64,000 nucleotides of DNA from Beijerinckiaceae bacterium (GCA_947452455.1 CANGBX010000001.1:587232-651231); one strand, 5' to 3'. Numbered from the stretch's first letter, positions 16,835-26,786 are shown. The notes: generated by a model not told the origin, from the letters alone. Program-made: numbers and translations.

Positions 16835-18940
16835 TCATCCCGCCCGTAGCAGCTTCACCGCTTCATCGCGACCAAACAAATAGAGCAACGTGCGCACAGC
16901 CTGACCGCGTGCGCTCGATAATTCCGGGTCTTTATCGACAATCATCCGCGCATCATCGCGCGCAATTGGCAAGAGTGCGCCGTGCACATCAAGGCTCGCC
17001 AAGCGAAAGCCCGGTGTGCCGGATTGGCGCGTGCCCAGCACTTCGCCTTCGCCGCGCAATTTCAAATCTTCTTCCGCGATACGAAAACCATCTTCCGTCT
17101 CTCGCATGATGGAAATGCGGGCTTCCGCCACTTCACCCAAGGGTGCTTTGTAAAGTAGCAAACAGGTCGAGCGGCCTTTGCCGCGACCTACACGGCCGCG
17201 CAATTGGTGCAATTGCGACAGACCGAAGCGCTCTGCATGTTCGATCACCATGATGGTGGCTTCTGGCACATCGACGCCCACTTCAATCACTGTGGTGGCC
17301 ACCAGAATTTTCGTCTCGCCGCGCTGGAAAGCTTCCATTGCAGCATCTTTGTCTTTGCCCTTCATCTGGCCGTGCACGAGACCGACCTGTTCGCCAAAAA
17401 ATTGTCGCAGAAGCTCTGCTCGCTCTGTAGCTGCGGCCAGATCCAATTCTTCGTTTTCATCGACGAGCGGGCAGACCCAATAAGCACGCGCCCCCGCTTG
17501 AATGGCGCGACCAATGCCGGCAACTACTTCATCGAGCCGCTCCAGCGGCAAGGCGCGCGTATCAATGGGTTGCCGACCCGCAGGCTTTTCCCGCAACATG
17601 GAAACATCCATGTCGCCGAAATAAGTCAGCACCAATGTGCGCGGAATGGGCGTAGCGGTCATCACCAGCACATCGACTGCATCGCCTTTGGAGCCCAAGG
17701 CCAAACGTTGATGCACACCAAAGCGATGCTGTTCATCTACGACGGCAAGGCCCAGATCCTTGAAGGCAACGGCCTCCTGGAACAGGGCATGCGTGCCGAC
17801 CACAATATCGATGTCGCCCGACTCCAATGCGGCAAGCGTCTTTTTGCGCTCGGCGGCTTTGTCGCGCCCGGTGAGTAGCGCCAGTTTGACACGCGCCGCC
17901 TCGCACAAAGGCAGCATGCGCTCATAATGCTGGCGGGCCAGAATTTCTGTGGGCGCCATCATCGCCGCTTGGCGGCCTGCTTCCACCATGGTCGCCATGG
18001 CGAGCAGCGCGACGAGGGTTTTGCCCGAGCCCACATCACCTTGAACGAGGCGTAACATGCGCTCGTTGGACGCCAGATCAGCGCGGATTTCTTTGAGTGC
18101 CTCGACCTGTGCGCCGGTCAGCGAGAAGGGAAGTTCTCCAAGAATTTTGTCAGAGATTTTTCCAGTGCCGACACTGGCGCGCCCGCCCAGTTTCTTCATC
18201 CGCGCGCGCACAAGGCCGAGCGCCACTTGGCTCGCCAGCAATTCATCATAGGCGAGCCGCAAGCGCGCCGCATGTTGCGGATCAAAAATCTGCGGTTCTT
18301 CGGGGCGATGCACAAGCTCCAAAGCTGCCTTGAAAGAGGGCCAGCGCTTTTGCGCAAACAGCGGCCCATCAATCCATTCCGGCAGTTCCGGCAATTTGGA
18401 GAGCGCCGCTTCTGAAGCTTTTTGCACGGCGCGCTGGGTGAGGCCTTCGGTCAAACCATAGACGGGCTCAACGGGCGGCAATTTGGCAAGCGCAACTTCA
18501 TCCAGAATTTTGTCGGGATGGACCATTTGCAAATGGCTCTCCCACAATTCGAGTTTTCCCGAGACCCAGCGTTTGGAGCCGATTGGCAGCGAGCGTTCGA
18601 TCCATTGATGATTGGCGAGAAAGAAGACAAGCAACATGTCGCCGGTCTCATCTTCTACCAAAACGCGATAGGGCGCTCTGGTGCGCGCATTGGGCGGTGG
18701 CTGATGATCGACAACGGTGACTTCGACCAAAACGATCTGGTCGCGCGGCGCATCCATGATTTTGGGCCGCGCGCGCCGGTCAATGCCGGAATGGGGCAGG
18801 TGGAAGAGCAAGTCCGCCACACGTGGCTCGCCACCATGGGGTGTCGCCAGCGCCCGCTCAAAGAGTGTGCACGTCTTGGGGCCGACGCCCGGCAGCGTGG
18901 CGACAGAGGCAAAAAGCGGGTTGAGGATATCGGGGCGCAT
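16835..18940 (-). CDS. recG: ATP-dependent DNA helicase RecG
   Basis: This 701-residue helicase regresses stalled forks and processes Holliday junctions. The N-terminal wedge/OB region (LPGVGPKTCTLFERAL, then VLVEVTVVDHQPPPNARTRAPYRV) precedes the motor domains, with Walker A GDVGSGKTLVALLA, DEQH box VVDEQHRFGVHQR and motif VI QLRGRVGRGKG. I chose the ATG at 18940 (MRPDILNPLF); the frame is open upstream but that extension has no family similarity. It runs divergently from sdhE-mfd, another DNA-repair helicase. Confidence 0.95.
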   Translation of the reverse strand: MRPDILNPLFASVATLPGVGPKTCTLFERALATPHGGEPRVADLLFHLPHSGIDRRARPKIMDAPRDQIVLVEVTVVDHQPPPNARTRAPYRVLVEDETGDMLLVFFLANHQWIERSLPIGSKRWVSGKLELWESHLQMVHPDKILDEVALAKLPPVEPVYGLTEGLTQRAVQKASEAALSKLPELPEWIDGPLFAQKRWPSFKAALELVHRPEEPQIFDPQHAARLRLAYDELLASQVALGLVRARMKKLGGRASVGTGKISDKILGELPFSLTGAQVEALKEIRADLASNERMLRLVQGDVGSGKTLVALLAMATMVEAGRQAAMMAPTEILARQHYERMLPLCEAARVKLALLTGRDKAAERKKTLAALESGDIDIVVGTHALFQEAVAFKDLGLAVVDEQHRFGVHQRLALGSKGDAVDVLVMTATPIPRTLVLTYFGDMDVSMLREKPAGRQPIDTRALPLERLDEVVAGIGRAIQAGARAYWVCPLVDENEELDLAAATERAELLRQFFGEQVGLVHGQMKGKDKDAAMEAFQRGETKILVATTVIEVGVDVPEATIMVIEHAERFGLSQLHQLRGRVGRGKGRSTCLLLYKAPLGEVAEARISIMRETEDGFRIAEEDLKLRGEGEVLGTRQSGTPGFRLASLDVHGALLPIARDDARMIVDKDPELSSARGQAVRTLLYLFGRDEAVKLLRAG

Positions 18941-19053
18941 TTCGCCCCTAGCTTTAGCCGACCCCCTGACAGGCGCAAGCGCCTGCCCTATATAGGGGGC
19001 AACGCAGGGCGGTTTTCCCGTCCGGCGATGCATTGCTTTGCAGGAGTTGCCCC

Positions 19054-19350
19054 GTGACCGAATCCACGATCTCCAGCGCCGGTCTCGATGACCGCCGCCG
19101 CGCCGCCTTTTACCGCGCCTGGCACCGGGGCATGCGCGAGATGGATATTCTTTACGGGAAATTCGCCGATGCGGAATTGGCCAAAATCTCGGATGAGGAG
19201 CTCGAGCAATTCGAGCGCCTGATGGATTTGCCCGATCGTGATGTGCTGATGTTCATCACGGGCGAGGCGCCCACGCCCGACAATTACAACAATGCCCTCT
19301 TCAAAAAGCTGAAGGCTTTCCATACCCACGACGGCCCGATTTTCGGCTGA
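19054..19350 (+). CDS. sdhE: FAD assembly factor SdhE (DUF339)
   Basis: This 98-residue helical-bundle protein promotes covalent flavinylation of succinate dehydrogenase. The conserved RAWHRGMREMDILYGKFAD stretch contains the RGxxE motif, and LPDRDVLMFITGEAPTP follows. The GTG start at 19054 has CAGGAG about 8 bases upstream. It lies 4 bp before mfd, so the two are co-transcribed; a recG / sdhE-mfd order is common in alphaproteobacteria. Confidence 0.93.
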   Translation: MTESTISSAGLDDRRRAAFYRAWHRGMREMDILYGKFADAELAKISDEELEQFERLMDLPDRDVLMFITGEAPTPDNYNNALFKKLKAFHTHDGPIFG

Positions 19351-19354
19351 TCCA

Positions 19355-22300
19355 GTGACCCAATTCAAACAAGCACTGGTTGAACTGGCCGCCCGGCGGC
19401 GCTTGACGCTTGCCAATGTTCCAGACGGGTTTGATGCCTTTGTGGCAGCAGATTTTGCACGCCTCATGGCAGGCGAAGCGCATGGGCGTGCGGCCGTGCT
19501 GGTACATGTGGCGCGTGACAGCCAACGTGCGCGCGCTTTTCAAGAGGCTTTCACCTTTGCAGCACCCGATCTGGAGCTGCTCGATTTTCCCGAATGGGAT
19601 TGCCAGCCCTATGATCGCGTTTCGCCCAATGCTGCCATTGCCGCGCGGCGCGTGACCGTCTTGGCGCGTCTGGCGCGCTCGCAATCATCGGAAGAGCGCC
19701 CGCGCGTCATCTCCACGACGGTAGCAGCTTTGCTTCAGCGCGTGTCGCCATTGAAATGGATTTCGGCCGAGAGTTTTTCAGCCGCGCCCGGCAATGCCGT
19801 GAATATGGATGAGCTGATCCGCTGGCTCGAGAACAACGGCTTCTTGCGTGCGTCCTCGGTGCGTGAGACCGGCGAATATGCTGTGCGTGGCGGCATTCTG
19901 GATTTGCAGGCACCCGGCATGCTGGCGCCCGTGCGTCTCGATTTTTTTGGCGACACGCTGGAATCGATCCGCACCTTTGATCCGGAATCCCAGCGCACCA
20001 CGGGCCAATTGCGTGCGCTTGATCTTGTGCCGATGAGTGAAGTGCAGCTGACCAGCGAGAGCATGCGTCGTTTTCGCCAAGCCTATGTCGCGCATTTTGG
20101 GGCCCAGACACGTGGCGACACGCTTTATGAAGCGATCAGCGAAGGCCGCCGCCATCCGGGCATGGAACATTGGCTGCCGCTCTTCTTCCAAGAGACGGAT
20201 ACGCTGTTTGATTATGTCGGCGGAGCGCCGTTGTTCCTCGATCATCTGGTCGATGATGCGGCGGGCGAACGTCTGTCGCTGATCAAAGATTATTATGATG
20301 CGCGCAAAGAGCAGCATGATGCTGATCCGGCGCGCTCACCCTATAAGCCGCTGCCGCCTGCTGCACTTTATCTCTCCGCGGAAGATTGGCGTAAAACGCT
20401 GGACGAGAAAGTCTGCGTCAAAGTCACACCCTTTTCTGTGCCAGATGAAAAAGGCGTTTTTGATGCGGGCGGACATTTGGGTCGCAATTTCGCGCCCGAG
20501 CGGGCCGATGAAAACGCCAATGTGTTTGAAGCTGTGGTGGCGCATATCCGTGCGATGCAGGCCGATAAGCGCCGCGTCATACTGGCCGGCTGGTCGGATG
20601 GTTCGCGGGATCGTCTCGCCTCGGTCTTGGGCGAGCATGGCCTCAAAGGCACAGAGCCCGTCTCGTCTCTGACGCAAGCGCTCGGCGTGACGCCGCAAAA
20701 AGTCGCGCTGGCTGTGGCCGGTCTTGAGCAAGGTTTTGAAGCGAGCGATCTCGTTCTCATTTCCGAGCAAGATATTTTGGGCGACCGTTTGGTGCGCCAG
20801 CGCCGCCGCACCAAGCGCGCCGCGGATTTCCTGAGCGAAGTGGCCTCGCTATCGGCGGGCGATCTGGTGGTTCACGTCGATCACGGCATCGGTCGCTTTG
20901 AGGGCTTGCGCGCCATTGATGTGTCGGGCGCGCCGCATGATTGCTTAGAGATTCACTATTCCGGCGGCGACAAGCTGTTCTTGCCCGTCGAAAATCTCGA
21001 ATTGCTGTCGCGCTATGGATCGGAAGATACTGAAGCCCAGCTCGACAAGCTCGGCGGTGTGGGTTGGCAGACGCGCAAATCGCGGATGAAGAAGCGCATC
21101 CGCGATATGGCGCATGAGCTGATCAAAATTGCCGCCGCGCGCATGACGCGTGAAGCCGCCAAACTTCTGCCGCCCGAAGGGCTCTACGAAGAATTCTGTG
21201 CGCGCTTTCCTTATGATGAGACGGACGATCAGCTGAATGCGATCGACTCTGTGCTCGATGATCTGGGGGCAGGTCGTCCAATGGATCGGCTGGTGTGCGG
21301 TGACGTTGGCTTTGGCAAGACGGAAGTCGCGCTGCGCGCGGCATTTGCCGCGGCCATCAATGGCAAGCAGGTGGCGGTGGTGGTGCCCACCACCTTGCTC
21401 GCGCGCCAGCATTACAAGACTTTCTCGCAGCGTTTTGCAGGCCTGCCGATCAAAGTCGCGCAAATGTCGCGCATGGTCAGTGCAGGCGAGACGCGGGACG
21501 CGAAAAAGGGTCTGGCGGAGGGCTCCGTCGATATTATCGTCGGCACCCATGCGGTGCTTGGCAAGGGGATCGAGTTCAAAGATCTCGGCCTCGTCATCGT
21601 CGATGAAGAACAGCATTTCGGCGTCGCGCATAAGGAGCGTCTGAAGACGTTGCAGGCCGAAGTGCATGTGCTGACGCTCTCAGCCACACCCATTCCGCGC
21701 ACTTTGCAGCTTGCCATGACCGGTGTGCGTGAATTGTCGATCATTGCCACGCCACCTGTTGATCGTCTCGCCGTGCGCACCTTCATTGCGCCCTTCGATG
21801 AATTGCTGGTGCGCGAGGCTCTGCTGCGCGAGCGCTATCGTGGGGGTCAAAGCTTCTTCGTCTGTCCGCGCATCGAAGACTTGGAAGATGTCACGGCCTT
21901 CCTGCGCAAGAGCGTGCCGGAAGCGAAATTCGTGGTTGCCCATGGACAGATGGCAGCAGGCGAGCTCGAAGATAAAATGGCCGCCTTCTATGATGGCAAA
22001 TATGACATTCTCGTTTCGACCTCGATTGTGGAATCGGGGCTCGATATTCCCACCGCCAATACGATGATCATCTGGCGTGCGGATATGTTTGGTCTGGCCG
22101 CGCTCTATCAGCTGCGCGGACGTGTGGGTCGCTCCAAGACGCGCGCCTATGCTTTGTTTACGACGCCCGCCAATCGCACGATCACGCCACAGGCTGAGAA
22201 GCGACTGAAGGTTCTGCAATCGCTCGACACATTGGGCGCGGGCTTCCAGCTCGCTAGCCATGATCTGGATATTCGCGGCGCTGGTAATCTGTTGGGCGAC

Positions 22301-22870
22301 GAGCAATCGGGACATATCAAGGAAGTCGGTTACGAGCTCTATCAGCAAATGCTGCAAGATGCGGTCAATGCGCTCAAGGCTGGCCTCGACATGCCGGAAG
22401 AAGAGCAATGGTCACCGACGATTACGGTCGGCACGCCTGTGATGATTCCGGAAGATTACGTGCCCGATCTGCCGCTGCGCATGAGCCTCTATCGCCGCAT
22501 GTCGACGCTGCAGAGCGATGAAGAGATCGAAACGTTTGCCGCAGAAATGATCGACCGCTTCGGCCCGCCGCCGGAAGTGGTCGAGCAATTGTTCAAGCTT
22601 GTCGCGATCAAAGCGCTTTGCCGCCGTGCGCATGTTGAAAAAGTGGATGCCGGTCCGAAAGGCGCGATCCTCGCCTTCCGCGACAATTCCTTCGCCAATC
22701 CGCAAGGGCTCGTGCGTTATCTCGCCGAGCAGGGGCCGGATGCGAAAGTGCGTCCCGATATGCGTGTGGTTTTCATCCGTGATTTCGAGACGCCCGCCCA
22801 GCGGCTTGAAGGCACGCGCCAGATTTTGCGCACGCTGGTGGCGATTGCGGAAAAGAAAAAGGCGGCCTGA
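19355..22870 (+). CDS. mfd: Transcription-repair coupling factor
   Basis: This 1171-residue translocase removes stalled RNA polymerase and recruits UvrA. The N-terminal UvrB-like part is followed by a CarD-like RNA-polymerase interaction domain (GDLVVHVDHGIGRFEGL, near residue 505). The RecG-like motor has VCGDVGFGKTEVALRAAF, VDEEQHFGV and QLRGRVGRSKTRA, and the TRCF C-terminal domain ends the protein. The GTG start gives MTQFKQALVELAARRRL. The length is normal. The palindromic repeat copy B lies just after the stop. Confidence 0.97.
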   Translation: MTQFKQALVELAARRRLTLANVPDGFDAFVAADFARLMAGEAHGRAAVLVHVARDSQRARAFQEAFTFAAPDLELLDFPEWDCQPYDRVSPNAAIAARRVTVLARLARSQSSEERPRVISTTVAALLQRVSPLKWISAESFSAAPGNAVNMDELIRWLENNGFLRASSVRETGEYAVRGGILDLQAPGMLAPVRLDFFGDTLESIRTFDPESQRTTGQLRALDLVPMSEVQLTSESMRRFRQAYVAHFGAQTRGDTLYEAISEGRRHPGMEHWLPLFFQETDTLFDYVGGAPLFLDHLVDDAAGERLSLIKDYYDARKEQHDADPARSPYKPLPPAALYLSAEDWRKTLDEKVCVKVTPFSVPDEKGVFDAGGHLGRNFAPERADENANVFEAVVAHIRAMQADKRRVILAGWSDGSRDRLASVLGEHGLKGTEPVSSLTQALGVTPQKVALAVAGLEQGFEASDLVLISEQDILGDRLVRQRRRTKRAADFLSEVASLSAGDLVVHVDHGIGRFEGLRAIDVSGAPHDCLEIHYSGGDKLFLPVENLELLSRYGSEDTEAQLDKLGGVGWQTRKSRMKKRIRDMAHELIKIAAARMTREAAKLLPPEGLYEEFCARFPYDETDDQLNAIDSVLDDLGAGRPMDRLVCGDVGFGKTEVALRAAFAAAINGKQVAVVVPTTLLARQHYKTFSQRFAGLPIKVAQMSRMVSAGETRDAKKGLAEGSVDIIVGTHAVLGKGIEFKDLGLVIVDEEQHFGVAHKERLKTLQAEVHVLTLSATPIPRTLQLAMTGVRELSIIATPPVDRLAVRTFIAPFDELLVREALLRERYRGGQSFFVCPRIEDLEDVTAFLRKSVPEAKFVVAHGQMAAGELEDKMAAFYDGKYDILVSTSIVESGLDIPTANTMIIWRADMFGLAALYQLRGRVGRSKTRAYALFTTPANRTITPQAEKRLKVLQSLDTLGAGFQLASHDLDIRGAGNLLGDEQSGHIKEVGYELYQQMLQDAVNALKAGLDMPEEEQWSPTITVGTPVMIPEDYVPDLPLRMSLYRRMSTLQSDEEIETFAAEMIDRFGPPPEVVEQLFKLVAIKALCRRAHVEKVDAGPKGAILAFRDNSFANPQGLVRYLAEQGPDAKVRPDMRVVFIRDFETPAQRLEGTRQILRTLVAIAEKKKAA

Positions 22871-22877
22871 TAACCGC

Positions 22878-22960
22878 CGTCATTGCGAGCGAAGCGAAGC
22901 AAACCAGAAGCCTCACGTGGGGCTCTGGGTTGCTTCGTCGCTTTGCTCCTCGCAATGACG
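22878..22960. repeat. Dispersed palindromic repeat, copy B
   Basis: This imperfect inverted repeat of about 83 bp is bounded by CGTCATTGCGAG and CTCGCAATGACG. It lies between the convergent mfd and FrnE-like genes. It is the reverse-complement partner of copy A at 3251-3335, with the central bases diverged. No open frame or transposase accompanies it, which fits a REP-type non-coding element. Confidence 0.8.
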
Positions 22961-22976
22961 GTCCATGGCGTGGCGA

Positions 22977-23615
22977 TTATTCGAGCTCGCTGCCGGCCTT
23001 CCAGATCACGCCCACCAATGCATCCACGGGCTGTGCACCTGAGACCGCATATTTGCCGCCGAAAATAAAAAACGGCACGCCGGAAATACCCATGCGGGCT
23101 GCGGTCGACATTTCTTCCTGCACGGGAACAATATCGACACTTTCGACAAAGAGCTTCGTGATTAGTTCAACATCAAGCCCCGCTTGTTTTGCTATGTCGA
23201 TCAGCACATCGCGGTCGCCAATATCCTGTCCTTCGACAAAATAAAGGTTGAACAAACGCTCTACGATTTCGCTCTGCTTGCCGCTCGGCTGTGCCCAGCG
23301 GATCAGGCGATGGGCATCCAGCGTATTGGGCGAGCGCGTGATCTTGTCGAAGGCAAAGGCGAGGCCTTCTTCTTGTCCCGCTTCCTCAAGCCGCGCGTGG
23401 ATGGCGGCAATTTTCTCAGGCCCGAATTTGCGCGACATATATTCGGAACGCGCAATGCCTTCGGGCGGAATGGTCGGGTCCAGTTGGAACGGCCGCCAAC
23501 GCACATCATAGGCGAAAGCCTCGACTTGCTTCATGGCCGCGTCGAGTTTGCGCTTTCCCAAATAGCACCACGGACAGACGACGTCGGAGATGACATCGAT
23601 TTCAAGCTTTTGCAT
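22977..23615 (-). CDS. DsbA-family oxidoreductase, FrnE-like
   Basis: This 212-residue protein has a thioredoxin fold with an inserted helical domain. The active site CPWC lies at residues about 14-17 (SDVVCPWCYLGKRKLD), and the cis-Pro loop GISGVPFFIFGGKYAVSGAQ is near residue 180. There is no signal peptide, so it is cytoplasmic, as for FrnE. It should catalyse thiol-disulfide exchange or isomerisation. It starts 9 bp after the solute-binding protein gene on the same strand, implying co-transcription, but a functional link is not obvious. Confidence 0.9.
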   Translation of the reverse strand: MQKLEIDVISDVVCPWCYLGKRKLDAAMKQVEAFAYDVRWRPFQLDPTIPPEGIARSEYMSRKFGPEKIAAIHARLEEAGQEEGLAFAFDKITRSPNTLDAHRLIRWAQPSGKQSEIVERLFNLYFVEGQDIGDRDVLIDIAKQAGLDVELITKLFVESVDIVPVQEEMSTAARMGISGVPFFIFGGKYAVSGAQPVDALVGVIWKAGSELE

Positions 23616-23624
23616 TTCAGTCTC

Positions 23625-25454
23625 TCACGGCGCCTTGCGCCACCATGTATCGAGTGTTGCGCCAAACAGCGGGGCTGCAAATTGCGCGCTGCGCTCTGGC
23701 CGCGCCAAAGCGGTGGAATAAGCAAACCACTGGTCAGGCGCATGATAGAGCGGGACGATGTAAAAACCCGAAAGCAGCACGCGGTCAAGTGCGCGCACGG
23801 CATCGGTAAAATCAGCCTTGCTCTTGGCATTGAGAATGGCTGCAATCATTGCATCAATGGCGGGTGAGGCCGCGCCCGTCAGATTGAAAGAGGCTTCTTG
23901 CGTGGCGCTGCTGGAGCCCCAACGCCCGCGCTGTTCTGCGCCCGGTGAGGCAGACGCCGCCCAAAAGCCCAGCATCATATCGAATTCGAATTTCTGGCGG
24001 CGGCGCTGGTATTGCACTTCGTCCACCAATCGCACGCGCGCAGTCACGCCAATGCGCTTCAGGGATTCCGCGTAATTGAGTGCAAGCCGTTCCTGATTGC
24101 GGTCTGTGACCATTATTTCAAATTCAAAGGGTTTGCCCGTGGCGCGCTCCACCAGCACGCCCTCGTTCAAAACAAAGCCGGCCTCTTTCAAGAGATCCAG
24201 CGCGCGGCGTGCCGCTGTCCGGTCACGGCCCGTTCCATCCGTTTTGGGCGGCGACCATTGTCCTTCGAGAATATCGGCGCGCACGGCATTTGGGAAAGGC
24301 GCCAGCAAAGCGCGTTCATGAGCAGATGCAGGGTGCCCGTGGGATGAGAGTTCACTCTCGTCAAAAAAGCTTTTCGTGCGGCTGTAGAGCCCGCCATAAA
24401 GCTTGGCATTGACCCATTCGAAGTCGAACATGAGGCCGAGTGCTTCACGCAAGCGCACATCTTTGAACAAGGGGCGGCGCGTGTTGAAGGCAAAGCCGGT
24501 CATGCCTTTGGGTACACCCAGCGGCAGACTTGCTTTCGCAAGCTTGCCATTTTTCATTGCCGGAAAATCATAGCCTGTCAGCCAGCGTGTCGGGTTGGTC
24601 TCTTCGCGATAATCCACCAGCCCGCCTTTGAAGGCCTCGTAAAGCGCGGCAGCATCGCGAAAATATTCGATGCGGATTTCATCGAAATTGAACAGGCCAC
24701 GATGAATGGGCAAATCCTTCGCCCAATAATCAGGATTGCGTTTTAGGATCAGCAATTCGCCGGGCTTGATGCTCTCAATCCGATAGGGGCCGGACGCCAC
24801 AGGAATGTCGAGGCTGGTTTCAGCAAAGCGATCCGCATCCGCGTGCTTCTTTGAGAGCACTGGCATGAGCGCGAGCGTCAGGGGCAATTCGCGGTCATCC
24901 GCGCCCGACAGATCATAAGAGATCGTGCGGGTGTCTTTGGCTTCGATCTTTTTGACTTGTCCATAGGCGGCGCGCTGCTGCGGTCGGCCTTTGGTTTTCA
25001 AAAGCTCAAACGTGAACAGCACATCTTCAGCGGTGATCGGTGTGCCGTCTGAAAAGCGCGCACGCGGATCAAGCCGGAAGGTTAGCTGTTCGCGCGCCTC
25101 ATCTGTTTCGATGCTTTGCGCAATCAGGCCGTAAAGTGTGAAAGGCTCATCGAGCGAGCGCACCATGAGGGTCTGGAACACATTTGTGTTGAGCCCCTGC
25201 GCCGTGGAACCGGCTTTCAGATTGAACGGGTTCAGACTGTCGAATGTGCCTTGAAAGCCGATGGAGAGGCGCCCGCCCTTGGGGGCGTCCGGATTGGCAT
25301 AGGGCAGATGGGTGAAATCGGCCGGCAAAGCGGGTTCGCCATGCATGGCGATGCCGTGGCTCGGGCGCGGGGTTTCTGCAGCCAAGGCAAGGGTTAGCTG
25401 TCCGGCAAAGGCCAGAAGGGCAGCGCAGGCAAGGCGAATCGCGGCGGGTCTCAT
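23625..25454 (-). CDS. ABC-type peptide/microcin C-like solute-binding protein (family 5, YejA-like)
   Basis: This 609-residue periplasmic protein has a clear signal peptide (MRPAAIRLACAALLAFAG, ending LALAAE). The mature part is SBP_bac_5: HGIAMHGEPALPADFTHLPYANPDAPKGGRL is the YejA-type N-terminus, and FSDGTPITAEDVLFTFELLKTKGRP is the family signature. Homologues bind oligopeptides or microcin-like compounds. The start at 25454 is chosen because the frame extends far upstream without homology. No permease or ATPase genes are adjacent, so it is an orphan in this window. Confidence 0.9.
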   Translation of the reverse strand: MRPAAIRLACAALLAFAGQLTLALAAETPRPSHGIAMHGEPALPADFTHLPYANPDAPKGGRLSIGFQGTFDSLNPFNLKAGSTAQGLNTNVFQTLMVRSLDEPFTLYGLIAQSIETDEAREQLTFRLDPRARFSDGTPITAEDVLFTFELLKTKGRPQQRAAYGQVKKIEAKDTRTISYDLSGADDRELPLTLALMPVLSKKHADADRFAETSLDIPVASGPYRIESIKPGELLILKRNPDYWAKDLPIHRGLFNFDEIRIEYFRDAAALYEAFKGGLVDYREETNPTRWLTGYDFPAMKNGKLAKASLPLGVPKGMTGFAFNTRRPLFKDVRLREALGLMFDFEWVNAKLYGGLYSRTKSFFDESELSSHGHPASAHERALLAPFPNAVRADILEGQWSPPKTDGTGRDRTAARRALDLLKEAGFVLNEGVLVERATGKPFEFEIMVTDRNQERLALNYAESLKRIGVTARVRLVDEVQYQRRRQKFEFDMMLGFWAASASPGAEQRGRWGSSSATQEASFNLTGAASPAIDAMIAAILNAKSKADFTDAVRALDRVLLSGFYIVPLYHAPDQWFAYSTALARPERSAQFAAPLFGATLDTWWRKAP

Positions 25455-25668
25455 GGGGGCGACACTAGGGGGAGGCGGGGCGAGGCGAAAGCCGGGTGGG
25501 GTCTTCCCGTGATTGTGGGCAGGCTTTTTGAGGATAGACGAGGGGAGGTCTGGAAAGCTTTCAGGGAAGGGGATAAAGAAGCGCCACGCCCATCTCTCGC
25601 CGCAATCAGTCGTGAAGAGCGGTGACGAAGTTTTCGGCCCCTTTTGGCCGGTCATGAAAGGAACGTCC

Positions 25669-26370
25669 ATGTCCCTGTCCACCAAGCGCCTTGGCGCAGC
25701 CGCGCTGGCCGCGAGCCTGATGTTTGCGGGCGCTTTTGAAGCCATCGCTCAGCAAAAGCCCGCGACGCCTCCGGCCGCGCCCGCACAGGCTGCGCCGCCC
25801 GCGCAGCCTCCGCAGGGACCGCTCCGTGTGGAACTGCAGCCCTCGCAGAGCGAATGGACCAAAGTTTGCGGTCGCGATCAGGCAGCGGGCAAAGACATTT
25901 GCTACACGACGCGTGATTTCGGTCAGGCTGCGGATCAGCCGCCTGTGCTCGCCGTCGCCGTCTATGACGTGAAGGGCGATGACCAGCGCATCGTGCGCTT
26001 GCTTCTGCCGGTGGCTCTGATGCTGCGTCCGGGTTTCCGCTTCTCGGTGGACAAGGGCGCCACGCAAGATGGCGGCTTTGAAATCTGCTTCCCGAATGGT
26101 TGCTTCGCTGAATCCAAGGTGAAGGGCCCGACCATCGACCAGATGAAGAAGGGCAATTCGCTTAACGTGATGGTGAAGAACCAGGCGAACAACGAAGTGA
26201 ACTTCGTTCTGCCGCTGGCCGGCTTTGCCAAGGCTTTCGACGGCGCGCCGATTGATCCGAAGGTTCTCGAAGATCAGCAGCGCAAGCTCGAAGAAGAATT
26301 GCAGAAGCGTGCGGAAGAGCAGCGCAAGGCGCTCGAAGCCCAGCAGCCCCCGGCGGCAGGCGCGAAATAA
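25669..26370 (+). CDS. Invasion-associated locus B (IalB) family protein with charged C-terminal helix
   Basis: This 233-residue exported protein has a signal peptide (MSLSTKRLGAAALAASLMFAGA) and a Pro/Ala/Gln-rich linker. The IalB domain follows (WTKVCGRDQAAGKDICYTTRDF, with paired cysteines again at FEICFPNGCFAE). The last 40 residues (VLEDQQRKLEEELQKRAEEQ and following) form a charged, probably coiled-coil, helix not typical of minimal IalB. AAAGGA lies 6-8 bases before the ATG at 25669; an ATG 15 bases earlier is less well placed. A strong terminator follows. Confidence 0.88.
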   Translation: MSLSTKRLGAAALAASLMFAGAFEAIAQQKPATPPAAPAQAAPPAQPPQGPLRVELQPSQSEWTKVCGRDQAAGKDICYTTRDFGQAADQPPVLAVAVYDVKGDDQRIVRLLLPVALMLRPGFRFSVDKGATQDGGFEICFPNGCFAESKVKGPTIDQMKKGNSLNVMVKNQANNEVNFVLPLAGFAKAFDGAPIDPKVLEDQQRKLEEELQKRAEEQRKALEAQQPPAAGAK

Positions 26371-26398
26371 GCCAAAACGTTTCACATGAAAGCATAAA

Positions 26399-26425
26399 AC
26401 GGCGGCTCTCGGGCCGCCGTTTTTT
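26399..26425. terminator. Rho-independent terminator, probably bidirectional
   Basis: Arms ACGGCGGC (26399-26406) and GCCGCCGT (26413-26420) enclose the loop TCTCGG and are followed by six T residues. An AAAA run lies just upstream, so it can also stop the minus-strand hspQ transcript. It ends the ialB and hspQ genes, which converge here. Confidence 0.9.
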
Positions 26426-26430
26426 ATGGG

Positions 26431-26763
26431 TCAGGAGAATTTTTCTGTTGTGCGCAGTTTGTATGTGCCATCGCGTTGCACATTGAACATCTGGCGCAAT
26501 TGCGGATGGCGCAAAGGCTGTCTGCTGTCATCAGGCAGGAGATTCTGCTCGGAGACATAGGCGGTATATTCCGTCTCTGCATTTTCAGCGAGCAGATGGT
26601 AATAGGGCTGGTCTTTCGTGGGGCGCACATCGGCTGGAATGGCAAGCCACCATTCTTCGGTATTGTTGAACACCGGATCGACATCGAAGATCACGCCCCG
26701 GAAGGGAAACTTCCGGTGCTTCACAACTTGTCCGATGCTGAATTTGGCGACCCGACTTTCCAT
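26431..26763 (-). CDS. hspQ: Heat shock protein HspQ (YccV/hemimethylated-DNA-binding-like)
   Basis: This 110-residue protein has the HspQ/YccV domain: KFSIGQVVKHRKFPFRGVIFDVDPVFNN, then PYYHLLAENAETEYTAYVSEQNLLPD. In E. coli HspQ is a Lon substrate and allosteric activator under heat-shock control. The ATG at 26763 has GGGGAG 5 bases upstream; longer in-frame starts lack support. A TTGACA with a 16-bp spacer lies about 45 bp upstream. It is divergent from the parDE module. Confidence 0.92.
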   Translation of the reverse strand: MESRVAKFSIGQVVKHRKFPFRGVIFDVDPVFNNTEEWWLAIPADVRPTKDQPYYHLLAENAETEYTAYVSEQNLLPDDSRQPLRHPQLRQMFNVQRDGTYKLRTTEKFS

Positions 26764-26786
26764 AATGCTCCCCATACGGGGCGCTT

